In this document: positions 51,374 to 62,457 of the stretch, one piece after another
How the letters are laid out: the number at the start of each line of letters is the position of its first letter
Numbering within the stretch: the stretch's first letter is position 1
DNA from: Lentibacillus juripiscarius JCM 12147
Lineage (GTDB): Bacteria; Bacillota; Bacilli; Bacillales_D; Amphibacillaceae
Assembly: GCA_001311805.1 (NCBI GenBank)
Contig: BBCA01000007.1
Location: 1-64,000 of the forward strand
DNA length: 64,000 nt
Reading direction: 5' to 3'
The notes under the pieces: generated by a model
Seen by the model: only the letters and a program-made list of their open reading frames with translations
What the model was told of the DNA's origin: nothing
Database searches by the model: none
Position numbers and translations under genes: made by a program

Positions 51374-51449
51374 GCTGGTGTGGCACAGTTGGTAGCGCGG
51401 TTCACTCGTAATGAACAGGTCGGAGGTTCGAGTCCTCTCACCAGCACCA
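51374..51449 (+). tRNA. tRNA-Thr (CGT)
   Basis: Acceptor arms GCTGGTG/CACCAGC, D arm with CAGTTGGTAGC, anticodon arm GTTCA-CTCGTAA-TGAAC giving CGT (codon ACG), T arm GGAGG-TTCGAGT-CCTCT and an encoded CCA. Confidence 0.95.
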
Positions 51450-51452
51450 TCT

Positions 51453-51542
51453 GGAGGAGTACCCAAGCCCGGCTGAAGGGGACGCACTCGAAATGCGTTA
51501 GGGCGTGTAAGCGCCGCGTGGGTTCGAATCCCACCTCCTCCG
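51453..51542 (+). tRNA. tRNA-Ser (CGA)
   Basis: Acceptor arms GGAGGAG/CTCCTCC, anticodon arm CGCA-CTCGAAA-TGCG giving CGA (codon TCG), long variable arm GGGCGTGTAAGCGCCG typical of class II tRNA, T loop TTCGAAT. CCA not encoded. Only 3 bases after tRNA-Thr. Confidence 0.94.
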
Positions 51543-51737
51543 TTTTAAAATTTACTCAGAAATCCAAGCAGGTACAGTTATTAGACTGTGCTTTTTATTT
51601 TTCTAAAGACTTACAAGCAGTCCCCCACCTTTTTCCCGACAAATTTTCACTCCCATAAACTAAGACAACTATACAGTCAAAATATGCTCTTTACCATAGT
51701 ATAAACCAAAACATGAAGAAAGTGGGTGACGAGGAGT

Positions 51738-51956
51738 ATGGATAATAATTCATCCAAGCATCAGGCAATCCCTGATCAGGTTGTCAACGTCATGATTGAT
51801 GAGGTATTCCGAAAACACAATGTCAAACCTGATGAAATAGGCAAAAATATATCGAGCGAACAAAAACAAATGCTCAAAGAAATGGTTGAGGACTTAAAAG
51901 TACAAGTGGATCAGTTTAATAATGGTGAAAAAGGTACGAATACAACAAATGAATAA
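51738..51956 (+). CDS. cotW: Spore crust protein CotW-like
   Basis: 72 residues: MDNNSSKHQAIPDQVVNVMIDEVFRKHNVKPDEIGKNISSEQKQMLKEMVEDLKVQVDQF, aligning by eye with the central part of B. subtilis CotW (IFSKHGV...LSDEEKEMLLNLVKDLQ). CotW binds CotX/CotV-type crust proteins on the spore surface. ATG 51738 with GGGTGA 8 nt before is preferred to GTG 51726. First of a coat gene cluster. Confidence 0.75.
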   Translation: MDNNSSKHQAIPDQVVNVMIDEVFRKHNVKPDEIGKNISSEQKQMLKEMVEDLKVQVDQFNNGEKGTNTTNE

Positions 51957-52092
51957 GAGTCTATTAAAGAAAACACCTATTTCATAGGTGTTTTCTTTAA
52001 TTTCACCAAAATACGGTAATCTAGTCAATGTGTACAATCTGATTAATAGGAAAGACCATAGAGTACTATTAACAAAAGAAAGGAGTGTTAAG

Positions 52093-52676
52093 ATGTCAGC
52101 ATCCAGAAGTTTCGAAGCTTTCAATCCCTATAGCGGTAAAAGTAAATACTTTTATCTAAGGGATAAATACAGACACAAGAAACATCATTGTCATAGTTGT
52201 GGAGCTAATGTACCTTCCACCTCCAATGAATGTCACAGCTGCAGAGAAAAAATGGCTCGGGATCATCATCAATACGAAATAATCGAGGCTGACCACAATA
52301 CCAACGAAGCAGTATCACAAGATGGAGATCAGTATTCCTTTATGGACCAGGAATCGGCTGAAATGATCTGGGTAAAGGAATCGTGCAATATCACCGTTGA
52401 TTCCACAGACACACAAGTCGGGGTTTCACTTCAGGCAAGTTTGCAGTTAGCGATAACACTTGTCCTGAATATTGCGATTGGAAATACAGATCGAAGTGAA
52501 GCAGTATCACAGGATCTTATCCAGTCCTTTAACGCCGATCAAATAAATAAACAAAAATATTCATTTATAATACCAAAGACGCTACCGTAACAACGAGAGA
52601 TACGGATCTAGCAGTCAATATTCAAGTATTGCTGCAGCTGCTGCTGGTATTAGTTGTCATGGTCGACATTTTATAA
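52093..52676 (+). CDS. cotX: Spore coat protein CotX family with N-terminal zinc-ribbon-like segment (frameshifted)
   Basis: AAAGGAG then ATG 52093. Residues about 35-54 hold HCHSCGANVPSTSNECHSC, two CxxC knuckles. The Cot X/V domain is IWVKESCNITVDSTDTQVGVSLQASLQLAITLVLNIAIGNTDRSEAVSQDLIQ, then past a shift near 52560 a second half-repeat DATVTTRDTDLAVNIQVLLQLLLVLVVMVDIL. About 194 residues. Insoluble crust component by family; the zinc-ribbon is not part of the usual CotX I know. Confidence 0.85.
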
Positions 52677-52704
52677 AATCCCAATGGAAGGAGTTGGAGA
52701 AACC

Positions 52705-53146
52705 GTGAGTCATACAACCGAAACAAAGAGATGGCGTGCACTTGATCATTGTCATGACCATCAAAATGAGCCGAATGACGCAACTGCTAACCAAGAAGCA
52801 GAACAAGTTGCTTCCAATCAGCAAGTATCCAATGAATGGATTATCATTAAAGATTCCGAAAACATCGATGTAACAACCACTGACAGGCAAGCAGCTATTT
52901 CCTTGCAGCTTGGTATTGAAGCTGCAATTGCAGCAGTTATCAATATTGCCATAGGTGATGGTGAGTCAAAAGGCATTACGCAAGACATTAAGCAAGTAAT
53001 AGGAACACGGCAAGCCAATCACCAAAACCATTGTCGAACAATCAAAAGATATTCAGATTACCACGACAGATACCGATATAGCAATTAACATCCAGCTATT
53101 ATTCCAAGTTCTTGCTGCTATCGTAGCCAGTCTGGATATCCTGTAA
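52705..53146 (+). CDS. Spore coat protein CotX family, second copy (frameshifted)
   Basis: GTG start 52705 after GGAG. MSHTTETKRWRALDHCHDHQ, then the CotX domain WIIIKDSENIDVTTTDRQAAISLQLGIEAAIAAVINIAIGDGESKGITQDIKQ. A shift near 53010 leads to the second half-repeat DIQITTTDTDIAINIQLLFQVLAAIVASLDIL. About 147 residues, no zinc knuckles. Tandem duplicate of the preceding gene with the same domain order. Confidence 0.87.
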
Positions 53147-53156
53147 TGTAAAACTC

Positions 53157-53226
53157 CGGGGTGATGGAGGCAGTCAAACAAAGCAGCATAGAACCTAACT
53201 AGAACCACCAAAACACCCCCACCCCG
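53157..53226 (+). repeat. Inverted repeat CCGGGGTG/CACCCCGG
   Basis: Eight-base arms (53157 and about 53219) enclosing a 54-base loop in the gap after the second CotX gene. No T tract; role unclear. Confidence 0.4.
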
Positions 53227-53305
53227 GAAGAAGGTAAAACTTGGTTTCCTGGCACGTTCCTGCCGGGGGACCACTCAAAACCCTAAAGAAAGGAATGATT
53301 AGGAA

Positions 53306-53689
53306 ATGGCTGATTTGACAAATCGCCAGCGAAATCTATTGAACCTGGTCAATCAGTTATCCCAAAATTTGATTAATGATACCAGCAGTGTAAATAGTAA
53401 TCTCTCCGTTGATCTGCCACGTTTTGACTTTAATGCAGGAGTAAATGTTGACGTCGGTACAGGAAGCGGAACAGATACACCAACTGAACCTGCACCACCC
53501 CAAGGGCCTTCAACAGTTAGAGAAGTATTAATGAATTTAGTCAACGAACAAGTAGAGGTTACCACTCCTTTTGGCCCGGTATCCGGGACATTGCTTGCCG
53601 TAAAAAATGACTATATCGTCTTGATTGAGGCCGATGGATCGCAGGCACTTGTTCGTATTCCGAAAATTGAACTGGTCAGTGAATTATAA
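53306..53689 (+). CDS. DUF2642-like protein, probable spore coat associated
   Basis: 127 residues: N-terminal helix LTNRQRNLLNLVNQLSQNLIND, a Gly/Thr/Pro linker (GTGSGTDTPTEPAPPQGPST), and a C-terminal beta module REVLMNLVNEQVEVTTPFGPVSGTLLAVKNDYIVLIEADG, SH3/Sm-like with a hydrophobic pattern as in DUF2642. Position after cotX genes suggests a coat role; not proven. Confidence 0.65.
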   Translation: MADLTNRQRNLLNLVNQLSQNLINDTSSVNSNLSVDLPRFDFNAGVNVDVGTGSGTDTPTEPAPPQGPSTVREVLMNLVNEQVEVTTPFGPVSGTLLAVKNDYIVLIEADGSQALVRIPKIELVSEL

Positions 53690-53702
53690 AGGAGGAATTC
53701 AA

Positions 53703-53915
53703 ATGTTTCAGGATACGTTTGCAGCTGAAATGGCCAATCGTGTCGGTTCACAGGTTGAAGTAGCAACCGATAACAACTTGATCGAAGGAATTCTCTCAAC
53801 CGTAACAACGGACTTGGTTCTTGTTATAGAAGTTAATAGCGGCTATGGAGAAAATACAAATCTGTATCTATCCATTGACGCCATCAACTTCGTCCGTTTC
53901 CCCGCAGCAGCATAA
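53703..53915 (+). CDS. DUF2642-like small protein, 70 aa
   Basis: AAAGGAGGAATTCAA-ATG, 13 bases after the previous stop. MFQDTFAAEMANRVGSQVEVATDNNLIEGILSTVTTDLVLVIEVNSGYGENTNLYLSIDAINFVRF: a single beta-barrel-like module resembling the C-terminal half of its neighbour. Likely co-transcribed and functionally linked. Confidence 0.65.
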   Translation: MFQDTFAAEMANRVGSQVEVATDNNLIEGILSTVTTDLVLVIEVNSGYGENTNLYLSIDAINFVRFPAAA

Positions 53916-53959
53916 CACTCAAGTTTCAAATCACTTCCGCCTGAATATATGGCATAGAA

Positions 53960-53990
53960 TACCCCGGACCAAAAAAGGCCGGGGTATTAT
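53960..53990 (+). terminator. Terminator of spore coat cluster
   Basis: ATACCCCGG and CCGGGGTAT arms with an A-rich loop, followed by TATTCT. Confidence 0.8.
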
Positions 53991-54099
53991 TCTAGACTGA
54001 CTTCCAAATGATTGCTACTACCAGAATGGAACAGTTTACCTAATAGGAAAATCAATGCAATCAGCAGCGTAAACATACAAGGAGGCACTCATATCCCTA

Positions 54100-54345
54100 G
54101 TGAAGGACTTTTCACTTGTTATCCGGCCAGATTCGGGCGCTCATAATGAGTGACCTTTCAACCGTTATCCGGCACGGTTCGGGCATTCATAACACGGATG
54201 AGTGACCTTTCAACCGTTACCCGGCACAATTCGGGCATCATAACACCAATGAGTGACCTTTCAACCGTTACCTGGACAGTTCGGGCATTCATAATCCCAA
54301 TGAGCTACCTTTCAACCGTACCTAGACTGATTGGGTGGCTCTCAT
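54100..54345. repeat. 52-bp tandem repeat array B (about 4.5 copies)
   Basis: GAGTGACCTTTCAACCGTTA-starting units at 54148, 54200, 54251 and 54302, with a degenerate partial unit before them. Period 51-52 bp. The reverse complement of array A (36759-36945) shares GATGAGTGACC, the GTTCGG core and TTCAT at the same offsets. Confidence 0.85.
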
Positions 54346-54371
54346 TACCAACACCTCACTAACAAAATAAA

Positions 54372-54414
54372 TAGCAGGGAAATGTTATTGCACATTTCCC
54401 TGCTATTTTTATTC
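54372..54414. terminator. Terminator beside the Gfo/Idh gene
   Basis: AATAGCAGGGAAATG and CATTTCCCTGCTATT arms, 8-nt loop, then TTTATT. Confidence 0.85.
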
Positions 54415-54462
54415 CGATTTACCTTATTTAAAAATATTCATTACCTTACCGGCATACAGATA

Positions 54463-55411
54463 TTAATAAAATAACTCATTATGATCAATAATGGCATCCG
54501 TGATCTGATTAGCAGTAATTAGTACTTCGCGGCCGTCTTCTCCGGTAATGGAGGGATCTTTATCTGATTTAATGCTGCTGATAAAGTCCAGCAATTGAGG
54601 ATGTAATGGCTTTATTGACTCCTCAAACTGAATCGTCTTAGTTACTGGTACTGGATTGTTACTAGTCTCTTCAATAAAAGAACCTGTCATTTTGATGGTA
54701 TTACTCAGTAAGTCCGCTTCCATAAAAGCATCTTTTGTGAGGATTTGCATGTTCCTAACCTTTCTTTTTGACATAAAGCTTGCCGTTAGCTGTGCTGTAA
54801 TTCCTTGTGAAGATCTTTTAAATGCAACGGCGTGTTTAGGTGTGCCGTCTATAACCTCTCCAAGCGCACAAAACTCAGAGCCATCATCCTTTAGCATCTT
54901 GTTTAGAATATAAATATCATGAATCATTAAATCTTTGACAACATCAACGTCTTTGATTCCAGAACCTGACGGGCTGATTCGATGAAAGGTAACGCCAACA
55001 ATTGATTCATCTGCAAGTAAATGTAAAAGCATTTGAATGAATGGATTGTAAAGCTCAATATGACCCACTTGAAGTTTAACACCTGCTTTTGAGGCTTTAT
55101 CAATCAAATCGTCAGCCTGCGCAACCGTACTTGTTATTGGTTTTTCCATTAACATATGCACATTATTTCTGATACAGGCCAAGCCAATCTCATAATGAAA
55201 TTCAGTTGGTACAGCAATACTCACTGCCTCGACTGATTGGAGAAGGTCATCGATTGATTGAAACTGTTGAACGTTATATTTCTCAGCAACCTGACGCCTT
55301 TTGTTCGTCATTATCGTATACACCAGTAAGCTGGCATTGATCATTCATGGATAAATACGTGCGAACATGATTTTCTCCCATGTTCCCCGTTCCAATCACA
55401 CCGACTTTCAT
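54463..55411 (-). CDS. Gfo/Idh/MocA family sugar oxidoreductase (frameshifted)
   Basis: NAD(P)-dependent dehydrogenase acting on sugars. Start ATG 55411 after GAGGAG: MKVGVIGTGNMGENHVRTYLSM (Rossmann GxGxxG). Past a shift near 55290: QVAEKYNVQQFQSIDDLLQSVEAVSIAVPTEFHYEIGLACIRNNVHMLMEKPI, the EKP motif of the family. GHIELYNPF, LMIHDIYI. About 316 residues. WlbA-like; likely supplies a modified nucleotide sugar to the glycan locus. Confidence 0.87.
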
Positions 55412-55548
55412 AGAATATCTCCTCACTCTTTAATAAATTACTAGTTCATTCTATGTCTCCGGATTAGGAACGAAGTAGACTATCATACCAATGAAAGCCA
55501 ATCTTGGCCTTTGTCCTGCGACACTTTTAGACAAAGAGGTGAGTTTTG

Positions 55549-56466
55549 ATGCATATCCTATTTATTGCCGAAGATACGTCCAGACATCTGAATAAAATTT
55601 TATTATCTGGAACAGGAGCTGGCCAAGCGGGTACATCTGACCGTATGGCGCAAACCAGGGCATATCAGCTATATTTTAAAACAGCTTGGGGCTCGCCCGG
55701 ATTTTATTTTGCTGTTAAATGACATGAACCATCGAATATCCCCGATGATTAAAGGACTCGCTCACATTGATATCCCCGCAGGTCTATTTGTTAACGATGT
55801 CCACCGTCTTACTAAACTTCGAAAAAACTTTATCGAGAAAAACCAATTCCTTATGTGTTCACTGCCGTCCGGGATCAGTTTTTAGCAACTTATCCCGAAT
55901 TTGAAAGAAAAATGGAGTGGCTTCCCCATTTTGTCCACCCCGACATATATAACGACTATAAAATGGAAAAAGACATCGATCTATTAATGATGGGAGCAGT
56001 TAATGACATTTATCCGTTGCGGCAAAGGATTCTGAATGCCTATCATAATGATGCCGATTTTGTTTATCACCGTCATCCTGGTTATCGGGATTTTACAGAT
56101 AAAGAGGAAAGCCAGTATTTTATTGGCCAAACATATGCCCAGGAACTAAACCGGGCCAAGATCTTTTTCACCAGCCCATCTATACTATACTACCCTGTCA
56201 TCAAGTACTTTGAAGCACTTGCCTGCCGAACACTCCTGCTGGCATCTAGCTTCAAGGAACTGGAGGATTTAGGCTTTATCCCCAATTTTCATTTTGTTCC
56301 GATAAACGAACACAACTTTCAAGAAAAAGCGGCATATTATTTAGTAAACCAAGTAGACAGACAAAAAATCACCGATCAGGGATATCGTTTTATCCACACA
56401 AGACATACCATTCAGCAACGAGCCGATGAGCTTGTCACACGGATCAAAACGATAGTTGATCAGTAA
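55549..56466 (+). CDS. CgeB-like glycosyltransferase (frameshifted)
   Basis: MHILFIAEDTSRHLNKILF, then past shifts near 55605 and 55850: VHLTVWRKPGHISYILKQLGARPDFILLLN, FTAVRDQFLATYPEFERKMEWLPHFVHPDIY, LLMMGAVNDIYPLRQRIL, SPSILYYPVIKYFEALACRTLLLAS. The YxKxxEALACxxLLLxxxxxEL pattern is shared with CgeB/DUF3880-type transferases that glycosylate the spore crust. About 305 residues. Confidence 0.75.
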
Positions 56467-56480
56467 AAGGAGGAAATCAC

Positions 56481-57160
56481 TTGTCTTCTATTCCTGAAAC
56501 TGCACAACTCGGAAATCATACTGTCATTGAAGACGATGTTGTCATTGGGAATAATGTTTCTATCGGTCATAACACGGTGATTCTGCGGGGTACATGGATT
56601 GGTGATGATGTCACCATTGGCAATAACTGTGTTTTGGGAATCAGACCAGCTGTCAATCAGCGCATGCGAAAATCCGATAATGAGGACAGACAGTTAATTA
56701 TCCAGTCCGGCACCAAAGTCGGGCATCTGGCCTCCGTCTACTCCGGGACCAAAATTGGCAGAAATGTATTTATTGGCGATCACGCAAGCATTCGGGAAAA
56801 TGTTTTGATTGATGATAAATCAGTGGTTGGAAGAGCGGCTATTGTTGAGTTAAATAGCAAGATTGGAAAGTTCTGCACCATTCAGACGCTGGCCTATATT
56901 ACAGGTGATACGACAATGGAGGACAATGTCTTTATCGGCCCATGTGTGTCCATGTCCAATGATAAGTATATGGGGGCTAAAAGCTTCACCTTGAACGGCC
57001 CGCTTATTAAAATGGGAGCAAAATCGGCAATAACGCATCACTGCTGCCTGGTGTGACCATTGGACGCAACAGCATTATTGGCGCCGGCGCTGCCGTTACG
57101 AGGGATATAGAAAATAATGTGACAGCTGCTGGCGTCCCTGCAACGAAATTTAACCGCTAG
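56481..57160 (+). CDS. Left-handed beta-helix (hexapeptide) acyltransferase (frameshifted)
   Basis: TTG start after AAAGGAGG. Repeated [LIV]GxxxxX hexads: LGNHTVIEDDVVIGNNVSIGHNTVI, WIGDDVTIGNNCVLG, VGHLASVYSGTKIGRNVFIGDHASI, IGPCVSMSNDKYMG, and past a shift near 57020 GVTIGRNSIIGAGAAVTRDI with the usual end AAGVPATKF. About 226 residues. WbpD/WlbB-like N-acyltransferases pair with Gfo/Idh oxidoreductases in amino-sugar pathways, which fits the neighbourhood. Confidence 0.86.
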
Positions 57161-57184
57161 ATAGCTACAGGAAAGGTGAATCAT

Positions 57185-58400
57185 ATGCCAAAAAAGGTCT
57201 GCATGGTTGTTGCTCATCATCCATTTACAGATGCAAGGATTTTTAAAAAAGAGGCTAAAAGCTTACAGAAAAAAGGCTACCATGTCTCCATGATTGTTCC
57301 GAGAAAAAATGGTAAATTATTTGATATTGATGGGACCCCTTATACGAAGCGCTTCCAGAGCAAGATTTTTACCTATGAGGGAATTAAGATAGTCACATAC
57401 CATTCCGAAAGCAGCCAAAAGGCATTGAGTAATGTCTTGAGCGATGAAAATAGCTGGGAAAACCATGGATTTAATAACCAGCTGACCCAACTTGCTATCA
57501 GAGAAAATGCTGATATATACCATGCGCATGAATACCTTTCGCTTTTTGCTGGAATAGGCATCAAACGGCTGATGAAAAAAGAAAAGGAAAAGACGTCAAA
57601 TTAATCTACGACAGCCATGAACTGACACCCGATCCACTAGACCCGAAGTACTCTCAGGAGAGAAGGACCAATCTGAAACAAAAACTGCTAACAATGCTTA
57701 AGGAAGTCGATCATGTTATTACTGTTTCTGATTCCATTAAATCCTGGTATTTATCTCACCGGCCGCAACTCCCTGTTGATGTAATCTATAACTCTCCCCC
57801 ACTTGCAAAAACTATGAATCCAAGGATTTTAATTCGGATAGGCTGACCGTCGGCTATGAAGGAAACATAGATGACAAAAAAGCGGCTGGGAAAAGGTTAT
57901 CGGCATTTCAGACATTTGCTCAAAGAACGTCGATTTTCATTTTAAAATTATCGGGGGAAACCGGTTCGGCAATTCCACTCCTATACCTGAACACCTTCAA
58001 TCTCGTATAACATTAACCGGATGGGTCAATTATCATACCATTCCTATGTATATGACGGATGTCGATATTGGCTGGATTGACTTAGAGGATACAGCGTTTT
58101 CTCTTAACCGTGATTATTCATTGCCAAATAAATTTTTCAGTTATCTAAATAATGGCATACCCGTAATGGTCAATAATTCTAAAGAAATGAAGGAATTCAT
58201 TAACAGACACCAGTGCGGCTATGTAATTGAAAAAAAAGAACGCAACATCTAGAGATTATGCAGACGCGCTGCTTTCATTGCACAAGGATAAGAGCAAATT
58301 ACAGCAAATGAGCAAAAATGCCCGTAATATAATGGAAAAACTCTATTCGTGGGAAAACATGGAGAAACGATTGCTTGCAATTTATCAATCGCTACTATAG
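57185..58400 (+). CDS. Glycosyltransferase family 4, copy 1 (frameshifted)
   Basis: MPKKVCMVVAHHPFTDARIFKKEAKSLQKKGYHVSMIVPRKNG is the GT-B N-terminal domain. Then ADIYHAHEYLSLFAGIG, IYDSHELTPDPLDP, ITVSDSIKSWY, VIYNSPP. C-terminal domain: ITLTGWVNYHTIPMYMTDVDIGWIDLED and NKFFSYLNNGIPVMV, the acceptor/donor site. Shifts near 57590, 57815, 57885 and 58245. About 400 residues. Close paralogue of the gene at 62458. Confidence 0.86.
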
Positions 58401-58414
58401 GGGGGGTGTAATCC

Positions 58415-59439
58415 TTGGAATCTGAATCAATTCATACTATTAAAGTAACATTGCATGATGAGTTTGAACAAAATGGTAAAAAAATAGGCAATGAGTTATT
58501 CATACCTATTTCTTTATTAGAAAAAGGGTACAATATGGAAAAACGATGGAACGATAAAGAGCAAAACGTTAAACCTGAACGTAACAACCGCAAACGTATG
58601 GGATATTAACCATTATGACAGTACAGGGAATTACCTGCATTATGACAAAAATAAGGTTGAAAACTGGAATGTGACGTTCACTCGCGAAGGAATTCCCAAA
58701 ACAGTGTATCCACACGGTGCTTACTTTAACCCAGCCACCATCGCTCAATATGGATTGCAGCATTACAGCCTTTATTTAAAAAACAATGACGGGTCTCATA
58801 AAAGCAAATTCCTGAAAACGGCTGATTGGTTTATAGATCAGCAGGATTCCCGTGGCGGGTGGGCATATCAATTTGACCATGACTTCTACCCGGACAGACT
58901 TAATAAACTAAAAGCCCCCTGGTATTCAGCTATTGGTTTAGGCATGGCGATGTCGGTTCTCTCCCGGGCCTCTTTTCTGACAAAGGACAGGAAGTATAGT
59001 TCATGCGCTTTAAAGGCTAAAAACGCTTTTCAAAACCCCCTCGACTAAAAATGGTGTGCTTACTAAATTTGAAAACAACTATTTATTTTATGAAGAATGT
59101 CCAACAAATCCACCAAGTTACATTTTAAATGGTTTTATGTTTTCATTAATTGGATTATATGATTTATTCAAAGTAACACACAATAGCGAGGCAAAGTGGC
59201 TGTATGACAGGGGAATCGTCTCATTAAAAAGAATGCTTCCACTATACGATTTGGGAAACCGTACAGCATATGACCTGACACATTATACAACAGACGGAGG
59301 CTATCCGAATGTTGCAAACTGGAGGTACCATATTGGTCATATTCATTTGCTGGCAGCTTTGTATTCGATTGAAAAAGATCCGAAAATGAACGAAACACTG
59401 AAAAGGTGGAACGGGTATTTAAAAGGAAAGGTATGCTAA
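58415..59439 (+). CDS. D-glucuronyl C5-epimerase family protein (frameshifted)
   Basis: TTG start 58415 after a G-rich RBS. Middle part: VYPHGAYFNPATIAQYGLQHYSLYLKNN, ADWFIDQQDSRGGWAYQFDHDF, APWYSAIGLGMAMSVLSRA. Past a shift near 59045: FYEECPTNPPSYILNGFMFSLIGLYDLFKVT and AYDLTHYTTDGGYPNVANWRYHIGHIHLLAALY. This aligns by eye with the C-terminal C5-epimerase domain that converts GlcA to IdoA in heparan-type chains. Another shift near 58590. About 340 residues, apparently cytoplasmic. Its substrate here is unknown. Confidence 0.82.
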
Positions 59440-59455
59440 TGAATTAAGCAAGAAA

Positions 59456-59493
59456 AATAGGCTGAGACGGGTGAAATCCCATCTCAGCCTATT
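59456..59493. terminator. Bidirectional terminator between C5-epimerase and wecB
   Basis: AATAGGCTGAGA and TCTCAGCCTATT arms between convergent genes, loop of 14 nt. Confidence 0.85.
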
Positions 59494-59509
59494 GCCGTTT
59501 CCGCTTAAC

Positions 59510-60577
59510 TTAATCATTCACTAATATCCTGGCTATTTGCTGTGCAGCATTGCCATCCCCAAAAATCGGCGGCGATTCGTCAGGTGCATGACACTCCATG
59601 ACTTGATCCGCTATTTCCTCTCTATTCGCGCCTGCTAAGTGGTTCCACCCCGTTTCCACCGTTTCCGACCATTCCGTTTCATCCCTGAGAGTAACACAAG
59701 GAACCTGGAGCATATATGCTTCTTTCTGCAAACCTCCTGAATCTGTAAGAATGACATTTGCATTAGAGGCTAGTGCTAACATATCAAAATAGTTTAACGG
59801 ATCTGCCAGTTTAATATGAGAGGCAGTGATTAAATCATTTAATCCAAATTCATTTATTTTATTTTTCGTTCCAGGATGCAATGGAAAAACTACCTGCTTG
59901 TTTAATTGTTGGAAAGCTTCAAGAATGGATTTTAGGCGTTCGGGGTTCTCGATGTTTTCTGCTCGATGAATGGTTGACAGGTAATAATTACTTTCTGAAA
60001 GACCTAATTCCTTTAAATGGTGGATTGCTGACTGGCATGAGATTTAAAATAAAGAACTGCGTCATACATAATATCCCCTGTCAGATAAACCTGCTTATTA
60101 ATTCCTTCCTTTTTTAAGTTTTCAATTGCAGCCTGAGAGGGGCAAAAAGCCAGTTTGACAGGTGATCGGAGACAATCCGGTTGATCTCCTCAGGCATTCT
60201 CCTGTTAAAACTGCGCAGCCCGGATTCAATATGAGCTATTGGTATGTGCAGTTTTGATGCAGCCAGACTGCCAGCGAGCGTGGAATTGGTATCACCATAG
60301 ACCAATACTGCATCCGGATTGACAGATATCATTACCTTCTCCACGCGGGCAGCATATTACCGGTTTGTTCCCCATGAGTTCCAGACCCGATACCCAAGTA
60401 ATAATCAGGCTCCGGAATGTTTAACTGTTCAAAGAAAACCGCAGACATGTTGTCATCGTAATGCTGGCCTGTATGAACGATTATTTCATCTGTTTCATTG
60501 TTTGATCTTAACGCCTTTGATAACATGCATGCCTTGACAAATTGAGGTCTTGCGCCGACAACTGTTAATACCTTCAT
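59510..60577 (-). CDS. wecB: UDP-N-acetylglucosamine 2-epimerase (frameshifted)
   Basis: Makes UDP-ManNAc. [99 protein letters not shown], then [26 protein letters not shown] and [32 protein letters not shown], all family landmarks. Shifts near 60340, 60145 and 60020. About 357 residues. Stop of the next upstream gene overlaps its start by four bases. Confidence 0.92.
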
Positions 60578-61548
60578 GTTTCTTTCCTTTCTTTTTCAGT
60601 TTTCACCCAGCTTACTGTATCTGTTATCCCCTTTTTAAAAGGCGTCTTATCATACTGGCCAATTAGTGTCTGTAATTTTTCTGTCGATGCCCGATGACTC
60701 TGTACATCTGCGGTTCGTTGTGGCTTTCTGGTAATGTTTCCGTTATAATTCATAACATGTACAATCGTATCAACAACATATTTAATCGATAATTGCTGGC
60801 CTGTTGAAATATTAACACTTTCGCCAGGGGAGATGATTGGAAACGTTTTTAATGCAATATCCACCGTATCTTCCACATAAATATAATCCCTTGTCTGCTC
60901 ACCGTCCCCATGAATCTCTGGAACATCTCCTTCCAATACTTTTTATGGTAAGTGGGATAACTCCCGCCATCGGCCCTTCATAATTCTGCCGCGGTCCATA
61001 ATTATTAAAAGGACGAACAATAAAGGCATCCAAATCAAACATTTTCACATATGACCGTAGCATTAAGTCAGCCGCAGCTTTCCCAGCTGCATAAGGTGTC
61101 TGCGGATCAAGCGGGTGCCCTTCGTCCATGGGCTCGTACTTAGATGACCCATATGCTTCTGATGAAGAAAAATGACATAATGATTGGAATTGCCCTTTCA
61201 GCTGAAGTTCCAACAAATTCTTTAAAACTACAACATTTGTCAGAAACGTATTAGAGGGGTTGATAAAGGAATAATTCAGTGGCTTTGTAGCACAGTTGAA
61301 AACAATGTCGATGTCATGCTTTTCAATGATATAACTTAGTGCCTCCTGATTCTCTGCATCATCTATATGAAGAATTGCACCGTTGTTTAATGCCTGCTCT
61401 ACATTCTCCTTTGTTCCAATAAAGAGATTATCCATAATGATAATCTGGTTTGCTCCCTCTGTTAATAGTTTATCTGTTAAATGACTCCCAATAAACCGGC
61501 GCCACCTACAACTAAAACATTACGATTTTTTACAGGTTTCCGTTCCAA
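60574..61548 (-). CDS. NAD-dependent nucleotide-sugar epimerase/dehydratase, extended SDR (frameshifted)
   Basis: TTG start 61548. [20 protein letters not shown] is restored by one base in a T run near 61490. [66 protein letters not shown] (YxxxK active site) and [24 protein letters not shown]. Past a shift near 60930: [20 protein letters not shown]. About 325 residues. UDP-glucose 4-epimerase or 4,6-dehydratase-like; exact product unknown. Confidence 0.88.
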
Positions 61549-61570
61549 TTTTTCATTCCCTTTCTGCTAT

Positions 61571-62328
<758 letters not shown>

Positions 62329-62457
62329 CTTTGTCTCCTTCCTGTAATGCTGCTATTCACTTGCTTTTAATTGTATGAATAAATATAGAAAATCGTTAAT
62401 ACGTTAGCACTAGTGGAAAAATTTTGGGCTTTGTCTTCGCTTTACGGGAGGTTACTG

